Below, piece by piece: positions 1-8,155 of a stretch of DNA of 64,000 nucleotides. The stretch comes from Streptomyces sp. H27-C3 (lineage in GTDB: Bacteria > Actinomycetota > Actinomycetes > Streptomycetales > Streptomycetaceae), in NCBI RefSeq assembly GCF_030063415.1, contig NZ_JASITA010000014.1, positions 124,001 to 188,000 of the forward strand, written 5' to 3'. A program made the translations under genes and the position numbers. Position 1 is the first letter of the stretch; each line of letters begins with the position of its first letter. The notes under the pieces are model-generated. The model saw only the letters and a program-made list of their open reading frames with translations. It had not been told where the DNA came from and did no database searches.

Positions 1-651
1 GACGGAAAGGATGCGGGATGCGACGAATTCATCATCGACGCGTCCAAGGCGGGAATCGAGGTCCTGGACCTCGGCTGTGCGCTCGTCACCTACCCCGTGC
101 AGAAGGCCATCGAGCGTGCGCTCGGCGGCCAGGAGGACGAGGAGCCGGAGGGCGTGGCGGCCGGGCCTGCACCGGCCTCGGAAGACCTGCAAGACGACAT
201 AGCCGAGGCGCACCGAGCGCAGGAGGCGCAGCCCCCGGCACCGGCCGCAGACCAGGTGCCCCCGCCGGACCTGGCGTCCCTCGTCCTCAAGCTGGCGGCG
301 GCCGTCGAAAGCGTCATTGCCACTGTCGAATCCTGCCTCGTCGCCGACTTCTACGACGAGAAGCAGGCGCTCGACAGTATCCGCACCATCCTGACGCCCG
401 TACGGGAGGTCGTCCCGGAGCCGGTCGTCGAAGGTCCGTACCCGGTCGAGGATGAGGGCGAGGCGGAGCCTGAGAGCAAGGCCGCTGGCCCGAAGGACGC
501 GGGCTCCAAAGAGGTACGCAAGGGCTGGTTCAACACGGAGCTGAACGAGTACCTGCCGTTCCGAGGCCGACCCCGCAGGGACGTGGACAAGCACGACATC
601 GTCCAGGACGACGACGGAAAGTGGATCAAGTATCAGCCAGAAGCGGCATAG
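1..651 (+). CDS. Phage hypothetical protein, 5' end outside window
   Basis: The frame is open from the first base, so this is the last 216 residues of a longer protein; the first ATG inside the window is not its start. The middle is acidic and rich in Ala and Pro and looks disordered. The final 45 residues are more ordered, with a basic patch around FRGRPRRDVDK and an end in GKWIKYQPEAA. I recognise no domain. A strong terminator follows 16 bases after the stop, so this is the last gene of an operon that starts left of the window, probably the virion or an accessory operon. Confidence 0.7.
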   Translation, partial: DGKDAGCDEFIIDASKAGIEVLDLGCALVTYPVQKAIERALGGQEDEEPEGVAAGPAPASEDLQDDIAEAHRAQEAQPPAPAADQVPPPDLASLVLKLAAAVESVIATVESCLVADFYDEKQALDSIRTILTPVREVVPEPVVEGPYPVEDEGEAEPESKAAGPKDAGSKEVRKGWFNTELNEYLPFRGRPRRDVDKHDIVQDDDGKWIKYQPEAA

Positions 652-666
652 CTGATCCGTACATGG

Positions 667-707
667 AAGAACCCCCAGGCCGGGGAGAGGCGGCCTGGGG
701 GTTCTTT
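667..707 (+). terminator. Strong intrinsic terminator closing the upstream phage operon
   Basis: Perfect 15-bp inverted repeat (AAGAACCCCCAGGCC at 667-681, its complement at 692-706) with a 10-base loop. The right arm ends in TTCTTT. It separates the left-hand operon from the replication operon. Confidence 0.85.
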
Positions 708-1144
708 GTGTGAAACGCAACTGAGAACACTATAGGGGAGGAATTCCGAGAAGCGCAATAGCAGACTCGGCAGCGAATGCGTAGCAACTAATCCAACAAT
801 GTTGATGTGGGGCGCGTCACATACGAGCTGCGGAATGAAAGCCGGGGCTCCGGGGTTTCTCTGGCCGTTACCCACAGCGCGGGTCACTGTTCCGGCAGGT
901 CAACTGCTCAGTCGGCTGCGAAGCTGCCGCCTCGCTGAAGAAAAACAACCTCGGGATATCAACTCCATGCGCTCCTGAGCCTGCGAAGGATGGGCGAAGC
1001 CCCCACAGCCGCACTGCGAGCGGGTGGCGAAACATCGTGGTCGGCCACAGGTCTGTCGGCTGTCGCGAAGAAGGGGCTGCGCCCCTATCGCCGCGCCTTC
1101 GGCTTGCGAGGGCATGGGTATCAACAAGCCTCAGATAGATGGTC
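707..1144 (+). other. 438-bp gene-free leader region with several short hairpins
   Basis: No convincing ORF on either strand has a ribosome binding site. The region holds a perfect palindrome CAACAATGTTG at 794-804, small GAA-loop hairpins such as GGGCGAAGCCC near 991-1001, and GGGGC-TGC-GCCCC at 1073-1085. A CACTATAGGGGAG stretch at 728-740 could be a -10 element just beyond the terminator. A small RNA or regulatory leader is possible; nothing more can be claimed. Confidence 0.4.
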
Positions 1145-1180
1145 AACAGTTGAGAAGATTGGCATCTGTTGGTTAGTGTT
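1145..1180 (+). promoter_or_regulatory. Early promoter P1 with inverted half-sites, upstream of the replication operon
   Basis: A -35-like TTGAGA (1150-1155) is followed after 18 bases by TAGTGT (1174-1179), which fits the actinobacterial TANNNT -10. Half-sites CAACAGTTGA (1145-1154) and CATCTGTTG (1163-1171) face each other around the -35 and spacer. The same arrangement recurs near 6821 and 14203. This suggests a shared repressor or activator. The first gene starts about 40 bases downstream. Confidence 0.6.
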
Positions 1181-1220
1181 CGGGACGCGCCTCAACAGCG
1201 CGGGGAGAGAGGACCTGAAC

Positions 1221-1760
1221 ATGACCAACACCTGGCAGCCACGGCGACTGGAGAAGAAACCCTCCCGCCAGCACTCCACCACCGACGATGCTCTGAACCC
1301 CATGCAGGCCATCCAGAGCACCTTGTGGGACGCCCCGGAATCCGCGCCCCAGCCCAAGAAGCGTCAGAAGCCTGTCGAGGAGTGGAAGGCCAATGACCTC
1401 ATCAACCACTGGTCGGCACAGGTAGCGCGAGCACGCTGGACGGACCACCTGATCGGCCACACAAACCGGGCCGCACTCGGCAAGCTCTTCCGCGAAGCGC
1501 TCGGCAAGGACCACACACCGGCCGCGCTCAAGTCAACAATCGACGCCTTCTTCGCCAACGACCGCTACCACAACGCGAACCGGCCCTGGGCTCTCTACCA
1601 GTCGGTCATCAACGACCTCCTGGCCAAGGCCGCGCCTACGCCCAAGGCCGACCCCTGGGCGCAGGCTCAGCAGACAGAAGTCCCCAAGGACATCACCGAG
1701 AACTGGGGCGGCTATCCGACGGAGCCCCACGACCCCTGGGCCCCGGCGGTGAAGCGGTGA
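1221..1760 (+). CDS. Conserved phage hypothetical, first gene of replication operon
   Basis: 179 residues. The ATG at 1221 is chosen over an upstream in-frame start because GAGAGG lies 8 bases before it and P1 lies between the two starts. The N-terminus is basic and polar and the C-terminus Pro/Trp-rich (DPWA appears twice). The centre (about residues 55-120) is predicted helical, WSAQVARARWTDHLIGHTNR onward. The GTGA overlap with a DnaC-like helicase loader suggests a replication-initiation accessory or primosomal role, but no family is recognised and this is inference from position. Confidence 0.75.
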   Translation: MTNTWQPRRLEKKPSRQHSTTDDALNPMQAIQSTLWDAPESAPQPKKRQKPVEEWKANDLINHWSAQVARARWTDHLIGHTNRAALGKLFREALGKDHTPAALKSTIDAFFANDRYHNANRPWALYQSVINDLLAKAAPTPKADPWAQAQQTEVPKDITENWGGYPTEPHDPWAPAVKR

Positions 1761-2422
1761 GGACAGCCGACTCCTCCTACTACTGGAGGCAGATGAACCT
1801 GCCCGGCCGTAACTGGGGTGTGAAGCTCGGCGACCTGGACGACCCCTTCCAGGAGCTGATCGACTTCCACCTGGACTGGCAGAACCGATACGTCCACCAG
1901 GACACCCCCCTCAGCAAGTTCCCCACCGACCGCAGCCGCATCGGGCGGGGGGTGATGCTCTCGGGTGACCCCGGCCTCCGCAAAACGACCCAGGCGTGTG
2001 CCGCCATGGTGTCCATCTGCCGCAGGTACCAGGTGGACGGCTACTTCGTCCGCTTCGGCGACTACGTCCAGGACAAGACCAAGAGCTTCGCCAGCCACAA
2101 CAAGGTCGACAAGGGACTGGGCGGAGAGGCCGCCGTCGCGCAGACAGAGCGGTTCAGCGAGCTGGAACACCGTCTCTACACCGTTCCGGTGCTGGTCCTC
2201 GACGACGTCGGCAAGGAGCACCGCACCGCGAGCGGCTACGCCGCCCAGCAGTTCACCACTCTCCTGCGCCACCGGCACGACGCCATGCTGCCCACCATCG
2301 TCACCACGAATCTGCGCGGAGGTGAATGGGCCAGCGCCTACGACGAAAGCGCCGCCTCATTCGCGATGGAGGCATTCGACATCGTCTACATCAAGGGGCA
2401 GGACTACCGTGCAATACGGTGA
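1757..2422 (+). CDS. DnaC/IstB-like AAA+ helicase loader with atypical P-loop
   Basis: 221 residues, GTG start overlapping the upstream stop by 4 bases. AAA+ features are in order: a P-loop region GDPGLRKTT at about 70-78, Walker B LVLDDVG at about 146-152, and a sensor-1-like TTN at about 183-185. Family members load the replicative DnaB-type helicase on single-stranded DNA, and a DnaB-like gene is encoded two genes downstream. The glycine that normally precedes the P-loop lysine is Arg here (GLRKT instead of G-x-GKT), which may impair or alter ATP binding. Function is well supported by fold and context, activity less so. Confidence 0.8.
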   Translation: MRTADSSYYWRQMNLPGRNWGVKLGDLDDPFQELIDFHLDWQNRYVHQDTPLSKFPTDRSRIGRGVMLSGDPGLRKTTQACAAMVSICRRYQVDGYFVRFGDYVQDKTKSFASHNKVDKGLGGEAAVAQTERFSELEHRLYTVPVLVLDDVGKEHRTASGYAAQQFTTLLRHRHDAMLPTIVTTNLRGGEWASAYDESAASFAMEAFDIVYIKGQDYRAIR

Positions 2423-2837
2423 CATCGGCACCCAGTCGCAAACCATCCAGGTCGTCTTCGAAGGACTTCTCGCCGTCCTGAAGGAGAAGCCCAAGCGACG
2501 CTTCCGGCGCCACCGCTTCGGCACCCGCATCGGCGACTATGAGCCCAACTTTCTGATCGATGTACTCACCGAGCAGATCTGGAACACCGAGGGCCCGGCC
2601 GTCGAAGTTGTCACCTTCCTCGGTGAGAAGTTCGCGGGCGAGGTGGAAAGCTTCCTCGACGAACTCGGCTTCCCCTGCCAGGGCGTGTACTTCACCCACC
2701 CCAACGTGCTCGCCCAATCCCACGCCTACCGTCAGGACGTCGTGGGCGTCTATGACCCCGAACCCACCCGGTGGCTGCGCTACGGACGCCTCGGCAAGCT
2801 CACCTACCCCAAGCAGCTCCTCATGATCGGCTCCTGA
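2409..2837 (+). CDS. Phage hypothetical protein, possible degenerate HAD-like fold
   Basis: 142 residues. GTG at 2409 lies inside the end of the loader gene (14-base overlap), and the stop overlaps the helicase start (TGATG), so translation is probably coupled. The alternation VVFEGLL ... VEVVTFL ... VVGVYDPEPTRWLRYG resembles a Rossmann/HAD core. However, the DxD of HAD motif I is absent, so catalysis is doubtful. Its position between helicase loader and helicase suggests a replisome accessory. No family can be assigned with confidence. Confidence 0.65.
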   Translation: MQYGDIGTQSQTIQVVFEGLLAVLKEKPKRRFRRHRFGTRIGDYEPNFLIDVLTEQIWNTEGPAVEVVTFLGEKFAGEVESFLDELGFPCQGVYFTHPNVLAQSHAYRQDVVGVYDPEPTRWLRYGRLGKLTYPKQLLMIGS

Positions 2838-4120
2838 TGGCCCACGTCGAGCACAAGCTCATCGCCAAGCTCATCCAGACCGGCGAACTCGGCACCGCCA
2901 TCCGCTCCGGGATCAAACCACGCCACTTCCACGACACCGACCGGCGCCACGTCTACGCCTCCCTGCTCGCCTACCAGCAGGAGTACGGCTGCTGCCCCAC
3001 AGCCGACGTCGTCGCCAAGGACTACCCCACCTTCAAGCTGTCGATCACAGTCGACGAGCCTCTCGCGTACCTCATCGACTCCATCCGTGAGACCAAGCGA
3101 CGCGCCCTGACGGAGAAGGGCCTGACCCTGGCCGCCGAGTCCTGGGAGGACGGCGACACCGAGGAATCCGTCCGCCTCGTCCGCGAGATGCTCCAGACCA
3201 TCGCCGACGACGTCCCCACCGGCATCGACTACAACCTGACCGAGAACGGGGACGAACGCCTCGAACGCTACGAGCACTACAAGGAGCTGGACGGGTCACT
3301 CATCGGCCTGCCCACCGGCTTCGAGTCCCTGGACAAGGCGACCCAGGGGCTTCAGCCCGGCCAGCTCATCGTCTTCACCGGCCTCGCCAAGTCCGGTAAA
3401 ACGCAGCTCGCCGTAGCCGTCGCCCAGCACATCAACTCCCTCGGGCACACCGTGCTCGTGTTCTCCTTCGAGATGATCGCAAGCGAACTCGGGGAACGCG
3501 TGGACGCCATATCCGCCCGGGTCTCCCTGTCGAAGCTCAGGTCCGGCGAGCTGAACTCTCTCGAATTCAAACGGCTGGAGAAGGCCGTCAAACAGATGGA
3601 GGAGAACGCCACCCCCTTCATCATCAGCGAGGACGTCAAGGCCCACACCACCATCGGCAGCATCCAGGCGAAAATCGACGAGGTGAAGCCGGACGTCGTC
3701 GTCATCGACGGAATCTACTTCCTCCGTGACGAGATCACCGGTGAGAAGATGACGAACTCCGCGCTCACCAACATCTCGCGCGGCTCCAAGCAGCTCGCGC
3801 GGGCCTGCGGCATTCCTGTCATCGTCACGACTCAGTCTCTCCGGTCGAAGATGGGAGCCGGAGGGCTGTCCGCTGGCTCTGTCGGGTACACCAGCGCATT
3901 CGAGCAGGACTGCGACGTGCTGATCGGCATGGAGAATACCGACAACGCCAAGGAGTCCAAGCTCAAGATCATGGCTTCGCGTAACTGTCCCAACGACGAA
4001 TTCCTCCTCGTGTGGGACTACGACACCTCAACGTTCGAGGAAGCCAAGATCAACTTCGGATCGTACAGCCAGGGAGAAGACGTTGACGTCGAGGAGTGGT
4101 TCGACCGCCGGGCGGCGTGA
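2837..4120 (+). CDS. DnaB-like replicative helicase
   Basis: 427 residues. The ATG overlaps the preceding TGA (TGATG). A short helical N-terminal domain (about 1-150) resembles the DnaB N-terminal domain that binds primase. The RecA-type core starts at GLPTGFESLDKAT, with Walker A GLAKSGKT at about 182-189 and a Walker B-like VVVIDGIYF near 290. The protein should be the hexameric 5'-3' fork helicase of the phage. It sits directly before the primase gene, the usual pairing in phage replisomes. Its length is typical of phage DnaB relatives. Confidence 0.88.
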   Translation: MAHVEHKLIAKLIQTGELGTAIRSGIKPRHFHDTDRRHVYASLLAYQQEYGCCPTADVVAKDYPTFKLSITVDEPLAYLIDSIRETKRRALTEKGLTLAAESWEDGDTEESVRLVREMLQTIADDVPTGIDYNLTENGDERLERYEHYKELDGSLIGLPTGFESLDKATQGLQPGQLIVFTGLAKSGKTQLAVAVAQHINSLGHTVLVFSFEMIASELGERVDAISARVSLSKLRSGELNSLEFKRLEKAVKQMEENATPFIISEDVKAHTTIGSIQAKIDEVKPDVVVIDGIYFLRDEITGEKMTNSALTNISRGSKQLARACGIPVIVTTQSLRSKMGAGGLSAGSVGYTSAFEQDCDVLIGMENTDNAKESKLKIMASRNCPNDEFLLVWDYDTSTFEEAKINFGSYSQGEDVDVEEWFDRRAA

Positions 4121-5045
4121 CGACCTCATCCCGGGAGACGTCCCCTCCGCCCTGGCCGAGCTGGGTGTCGAGGTCCTGGGCGACGACGGCGACAACTACA
4201 AGATCCGGTGCCCAGCACACGCCGAACGCACCGGCCGGATGGACCGCAGGCCCTCGTGCTACGTGCACGTGCACTCAGGGCAGTTCATCTGCTTCTCCTG
4301 CGAGTGGGCCGGGAGTTTCGCACGATTCGTTGCGTACATGCAGGGGACCGACTCCGCCCACGCCAATGCCTGGATCGCGGCCAAGGGGACCATCGGCCGG
4401 GCACTGCGGCTGCTGAAGGGCGACGAACGACATGCCGAAGTCGAGCCAGGTGAGACGGTGACCGAGGCACAGATGGTCCTGTTCACGACACCACCCGAAC
4501 CCGCCCGGCGGCGGCGAGGGCTCACCCTGGACGCCTGCGAGCAGTTCGGCGTCCGATGGGACCTGGAACGCCGATGCTGGATACTGCCCATCCGCGATCC
4601 CGAGGGAACTCTTCTCGGGTGGCAGGAGAAGTCGAAGCGTCACTTCCGCAACTTCCCCGATGGGGTGGAGAAGGGCACTGCCCTCTTCGGTTCCGACGTC
4701 GCCTTCGACGGGCCGCTCATCCTGGTGGAGTCCCCACTCGACCCGGTCAGGATGTACTCAGTCGGTGTCCACGGAGGCAAGGCCACTTTCGGAGCACACG
4801 TCAAGCATGAACAGATGCGGCTGGCCATGGAGTTGTCGGACACCATCATTCTGGGGCAGGACAACGACACGGCTGGCAGGCAGTCCAGAAACAAGCTCTA
4901 CTACCGGTATCGCTACCAGGGCGCCGCGCTTAAATTCTGGAACTACCTGGACACAGGAGCCAAGGACCCCGGGGAAATGACCGGCATGGAGATATGGGAC
5001 TGCCTCGACGCCTCCTATTCACCACTTAGGCGAAAGCTCAAATAG
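4083..5045 (+). CDS. DNA primase with CHC2-type zinc finger and Toprim domain
   Basis: 320 residues. A TTG start at 4083 is preferred because AGGGAGAAG lies about 6 bases upstream and no ATG or GTG is in frame before the zinc finger; the start overlaps the helicase end by 38 bases. Residues about 38-80 hold CPxH ... CxxC metal ligands (CPAH, CFSC). The Toprim part has LILVESPLDPVRM and the acidic GQDNDTAGR segment. It should make RNA primers for the fork, working with the upstream helicase. It is shorter than cellular DnaG (about 600 aa), as phage primases often are. Confidence 0.87.
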   Translation: MTSRSGSTAGRRDDLIPGDVPSALAELGVEVLGDDGDNYKIRCPAHAERTGRMDRRPSCYVHVHSGQFICFSCEWAGSFARFVAYMQGTDSAHANAWIAAKGTIGRALRLLKGDERHAEVEPGETVTEAQMVLFTTPPEPARRRRGLTLDACEQFGVRWDLERRCWILPIRDPEGTLLGWQEKSKRHFRNFPDGVEKGTALFGSDVAFDGPLILVESPLDPVRMYSVGVHGGKATFGAHVKHEQMRLAMELSDTIILGQDNDTAGRQSRNKLYYRYRYQGAALKFWNYLDTGAKDPGEMTGMEIWDCLDASYSPLRRKLK

Positions 5046-5054
5046 CCTTATCCG

Positions 5055-6671
5055 GTGTTCACCGGGAAGCTGCACCCCTATCAGGAGCAGGACGTCTCTC
5101 GCATCGTCGAGAGGGGCTCGATGCTGTGCGCCTACAGCATGGGCATGGGGAAAACGGTGCTCAGTATCGCCGTGGTCGAGGAATGGCTCGCCCAGGAGGG
5201 CGTGACCACCTGCATGGTCGTGGTTCCCGCCTCCCTCAAGTGGCAGTGGGCCGCCGCGATATCCCGCTTCACCGACGTGCCGAGCAAGAGACGACCGGTG
5301 GGGCGGGCCTTCATTGACGTACCCGACGACAGCGCGTGCATCGTGGTGGACGGAACGAAGGCCCAGAAGGAAAAGCAGTACCAGGCGATCCTGGACACAC
5401 GTCCCGACTACGTAGTGCTCAGCTACGAGAACGTCGTGAACGACTGGCGCACCGTACGCAAGATCCGGCCGGACGTCCTGATCGGCGACGAGATCAGCTA
5501 CGTGAAGAGCTTCCGTGCCCAGCGCACGAAGAAGATCAAACGCCTGACCGCCAGGTACCGGCTTGGTCTGTCCGGGACGGTCATCGACAACGGCCAGCCC
5601 GAGGAACTGTTCAGCATCTTCGAGTGGATTGACGAACAGGTCCTCGGCCGGTGGGACCTGTTCGACCGGGCCTTCATCCACCGTTCCCGCTCCGGCATCC
5701 CCGTCGCGTACCGCAACCTCCCGCTGCTGCACACGAAGATCAGCGAGGCCATGATCCGTCGTACCTACCGCGACGCCGACGTGGCGCCGTACATGCCGAA
5801 GGTCAAGGAGTCCGTCCTCCCTGTCCGCCTCGGCCCCCGGGCGCTCTTCGCCTACGAGCAGATCGCCCAGGACCTGCTGAAGGAACTTGAAAAACTCGGC
5901 GGATCGGGCTCCCTGGACCTCGCCGCCGTGTACGCCGGTCGGTCGGACAGCGGGAACACCGCACAGGGCAGGGTCATGGCCCGGCTGTCGGCTCTTCAGA
6001 TGCTCATCAACCACCCGGCGCTGCTGAAGGACTCAGCCCGCTTCTACGCGGCCGGTGAGGGCGGCAGCAAATACGCCGCACGCCTCGTCGACCGGGGTGC
6101 CCTGGACGGCGTTGACAGCTCGCCCAAACTCGACGCCGTGGTGCGCTACTTGAAGAAGCGGCTCATGGCCGACGACAAGCTCAAGGTCATCCTCTTCAGC
6201 TTCAACAAGGGTGTCCTGCCACGCGTGGCCGCAGCACTCGCCCAGTGGCAGGCCGTCTACTTCACGGGCGATCTGAACGCCAAGGCCAAGGCGGAAGCGA
6301 AGGCGATCTTCGCCTCCGAACCGCAGGTGCGCCTCTTCCTCGCCAGCGATGCCGGGGGCTACGGCCTCGACCTCCCGGAAGCCAGTCTCCTGATCAACTA
6401 CGACCAGCGGGATTCCTCTGGCGCCATGGACCAGCGCAACAGCCGTCACGTCAGAGCCAGTTCGCTTTTCGCCGAGGTCGAGGTGGTCAACGTCGTCGCC
6501 GAAGACACGATCGAGGAACGGCGCATGGAGCGCCTCGCGGTCAAGCGCCGGACCAACAGCGCGATTCTTGACGGCCGAGGGGCGGATGTGGACGGGCGTG
6601 TCGTCAACGATGTGGAATCTCTGCGCGCGAACCTGACCAGGTCCCTGAGTGGCCTGCGTCACACCGCCTGA
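5055..6671 (+). CDS. SNF2-family DNA helicase/translocase
   Basis: 538 residues, GTG start 9 bases after the primase stop. Helicase superfamily 2 motifs are in order: the Q-like N-terminus LHPYQEQD, Walker A YSMGMGKT at about 27-34, motif II DEIS at about 145-148, LSGTVIDN (motif III), and the C-terminal lobe YGLDLPEAS ... DQRNSRHVR (motifs V-VI). Phage SNF2 proteins remodel forks or recombination intermediates and are common in actinophage replication operons. It is the last gene before a 287-bp intergenic region, so it probably ends the first transcription unit. Confidence 0.85.
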   Translation: MFTGKLHPYQEQDVSRIVERGSMLCAYSMGMGKTVLSIAVVEEWLAQEGVTTCMVVVPASLKWQWAAAISRFTDVPSKRRPVGRAFIDVPDDSACIVVDGTKAQKEKQYQAILDTRPDYVVLSYENVVNDWRTVRKIRPDVLIGDEISYVKSFRAQRTKKIKRLTARYRLGLSGTVIDNGQPEELFSIFEWIDEQVLGRWDLFDRAFIHRSRSGIPVAYRNLPLLHTKISEAMIRRTYRDADVAPYMPKVKESVLPVRLGPRALFAYEQIAQDLLKELEKLGGSGSLDLAAVYAGRSDSGNTAQGRVMARLSALQMLINHPALLKDSARFYAAGEGGSKYAARLVDRGALDGVDSSPKLDAVVRYLKKRLMADDKLKVILFSFNKGVLPRVAAALAQWQAVYFTGDLNAKAKAEAKAIFASEPQVRLFLASDAGGYGLDLPEASLLINYDQRDSSGAMDQRNSRHVRASSLFAEVEVVNVVAEDTIEERRMERLAVKRRTNSAILDGRGADVDGRVVNDVESLRANLTRSLSGLRHTA

Positions 6672-6820
6672 AACTCATGCCGCGTCAGTTCTGGCATATG
6701 CGCCCGGCACAAGTTGATACCCGCAAAGCGACGACAAGTCGTCGCGAGTGCGTGACCTGTCGATTTCGCCATTGGCGACTTTGGGCTGCCTGTCGCAGGC
6801 GCACATCCCGGACCGGCCGT
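6672..6820. repeat. Intergenic region with three consecutive perfect hairpins
   Basis: Three inverted repeats lie in a row: GCGACGAC-AA-GTCGTCGC (6728-6745), TCGCCA-T-TGGCGA (6766-6778) and GCCTG-TCG-CAGGC (6788-6800). None has a U-tract, so simple intrinsic termination is uncertain. They precede promoter P2 and could be operators, a structured terminator or an origin element. Confidence 0.5.
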
Positions 6821-6866
6821 CAACAGATGAGAAGCTGGTGAGAACTTAGGCATCTGTTGTAGTGTT
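6821..6866 (+). promoter_or_regulatory. Promoter P2 with the shared inverted half-sites
   Basis: CAACAGATGA (6821-6830) faces CATCTGTTG (6851-6859). The -35-like GTGAGA (6838-6843) is 16 bases from TAGTGT (6860-6865). The string GGCATCTGTTG next to TAGTGTTC is nearly identical to P1 at 1162-1181. It drives the unit starting at 6959. Confidence 0.6.
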
Positions 6867-6958
6867 CTTTCAGCCGCAGGGAAAGCGGAATGGCCGCCCG
6901 AGAGCGGCAGTTCCGCACTCCTCAACGGCAGCACAGACACCGAACAGCGGGAGATTCC

Positions 6959-7426
6959 ATGGAGTTCAGCGACGCCCCCTTGGCCAGTTCGACCAACGCC
7001 AACACGACCGAGTCCGACTTCAACCGCAAGGCTGCTCAGTGGGCCCTGGTCAAGGACCGCGTGGAGGCGCAGCAGAACCTCCTCGACACGCTCAAGGAGG
7101 ACATGGTCGAGGACCTCAAGGATTTCGGCGTCCGGGACGACAAGGGCAGTTACGTCATCGACCTCGGCCGCTCCTACGAGGTCAACGGCAAGGCATTCAC
7201 CGGCCTCAAGTACCAAAAGGGCACCACCCGGATCGCCGACCAGGACACGGCAGAGCGCCTGGCCAAGGAGAAGGGGCTCCACGGACGGCTCTTCCCCGCC
7301 CAGCCTGCCTTCGACGCCCAAGAGGTCTACGTCCTCTTCCAGGAGGGCCTGCTCACCGAAGAGGAAGTCGATGAAATCTTCCCCGAAAAGGTGACGTGGA
7401 GCTTCGTGCGAGTGGGGGCCAAGTAG
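6959..7426 (+). CDS. Conserved phage hypothetical, helical protein
   Basis: 155 residues. The ATG at 6959 is chosen for the GGGAG 5-6 bases upstream; an earlier in-frame start would lie almost on the promoter. An N-terminal coiled-coil-like stretch (about 15-60, RKAAQWALVKDRVEAQQNLL) precedes a small folded domain with GSYVIDLGRSYEVNGKAF and KVTWSFVRVG at the end. It is the first gene of the P2 unit and abuts a MerR-like gene (TAGATG). A DNA-metabolism role is likely from position only. Confidence 0.72.
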   Translation: MEFSDAPLASSTNANTTESDFNRKAAQWALVKDRVEAQQNLLDTLKEDMVEDLKDFGVRDDKGSYVIDLGRSYEVNGKAFTGLKYQKGTTRIADQDTAERLAKEKGLHGRLFPAQPAFDAQEVYVLFQEGLLTEEEVDEIFPEKVTWSFVRVGAK

Positions 7427-7924
7427 ATGACCCGCGACTGGGAACGAGAGTTCGCCGTCATCGCCGGAGACGCAACCCCTCAGGCGCCCGCGTACTACCC
7501 AGGCTCATCCAGGCGCATCCGCAACGTCGACCCCCACACCATGCGCCTGGTCGAGACGAACGCAACTCCCGAGGTCCTCTGGGACTCCAAGCCCCGCGTC
7601 TACCGAGTCGGCGGCGAGCTTCAGGAATTCTTCTCCATCGGCCACCTCTCCATGGCCCTGAACCGGCGGCCGGTCACCATCCGGAAATGGGAACGCCTCG
7701 GCATCATCCCGGCGCCCACCTTCGTCATCCGTGGGAAGACCGAACGCGGCAACCGGCGCCTGTACACCAGGGCCCAGGTCGAGGGAATGGTCCAGATCGC
7801 CCAGGAGGAAGGAATCCTCCACCACGAGGGCGAGGGCATTCACATCTCCGCCACCAAATTCTCCGAGCGAGTCATCCGGCTCTTCAAGGGCCTTTCCAGC
7901 ACCGGAGAAAGCGACGCCGCATGA
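7427..7924 (+). CDS. MerR-like winged-helix DNA-binding protein
   Basis: 165 residues, ATG directly after the preceding stop. Residues about 66-125 match a MerR-type HTH: FSIGHLSMALNRRPVTIRKW, then ERLGIIPAP, then RLYTRAQVEGMVQIAQ. There is no effector domain and no cysteine pair, so it is not a classical MerR sensor. Phage proteins of this type act as transcription regulators or excision-type factors. It might bind the shared half-sites at P1-P3, which is inference. Confidence 0.75.
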   Translation: MTRDWEREFAVIAGDATPQAPAYYPGSSRRIRNVDPHTMRLVETNATPEVLWDSKPRVYRVGGELQEFFSIGHLSMALNRRPVTIRKWERLGIIPAPTFVIRGKTERGNRRLYTRAQVEGMVQIAQEEGILHHEGEGIHISATKFSERVIRLFKGLSSTGESDAA

Positions 7925-8154
7925 TCCAGCGAAAGAGCGTGACCGAGCGGTTCAACCTCGGCAGTTACGAACACATCGAAGTGACGGCCGAGGTCCAGTT
8001 CGACCCGGCGACGGACGGCATCACGGACGTCGAGAACGCGCTCGACCGCCTCCTCGCCCGCGAGCGCCTCATGGCGAAGGAGTTCACCACCGAGGACAAC
8101 TCCTTCGCCCGTGTCCACCCCGCACTGACCAAGCCGCACACCAAGAGGAGCTGA
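7921..8154 (+). CDS. Small phage hypothetical protein
   Basis: 77 residues, starting with an ATGA overlap on the MerR-like gene. It has a beta-rich start (YEHIEVTAEVQF) followed by a helix with DVENALDRLLARERLMAKEF. It lies directly before the SSB gene, 1 base apart. The composition matches its neighbours. No family is recognised; it may be a partner of the SSB. Confidence 0.7.
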   Translation: MIQRKSVTERFNLGSYEHIEVTAEVQFDPATDGITDVENALDRLLARERLMAKEFTTEDNSFARVHPALTKPHTKRS

Positions 8155-8155
8155 C

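Noticed and set aside
728..740. CACTATAGGGGAG resembles the core of a T7 RNA polymerase promoter
   Set aside because: Only about 2 of the 10 upstream recognition bases match, and no single-subunit RNA polymerase gene is in the window. An ordinary -10 element is more likely.
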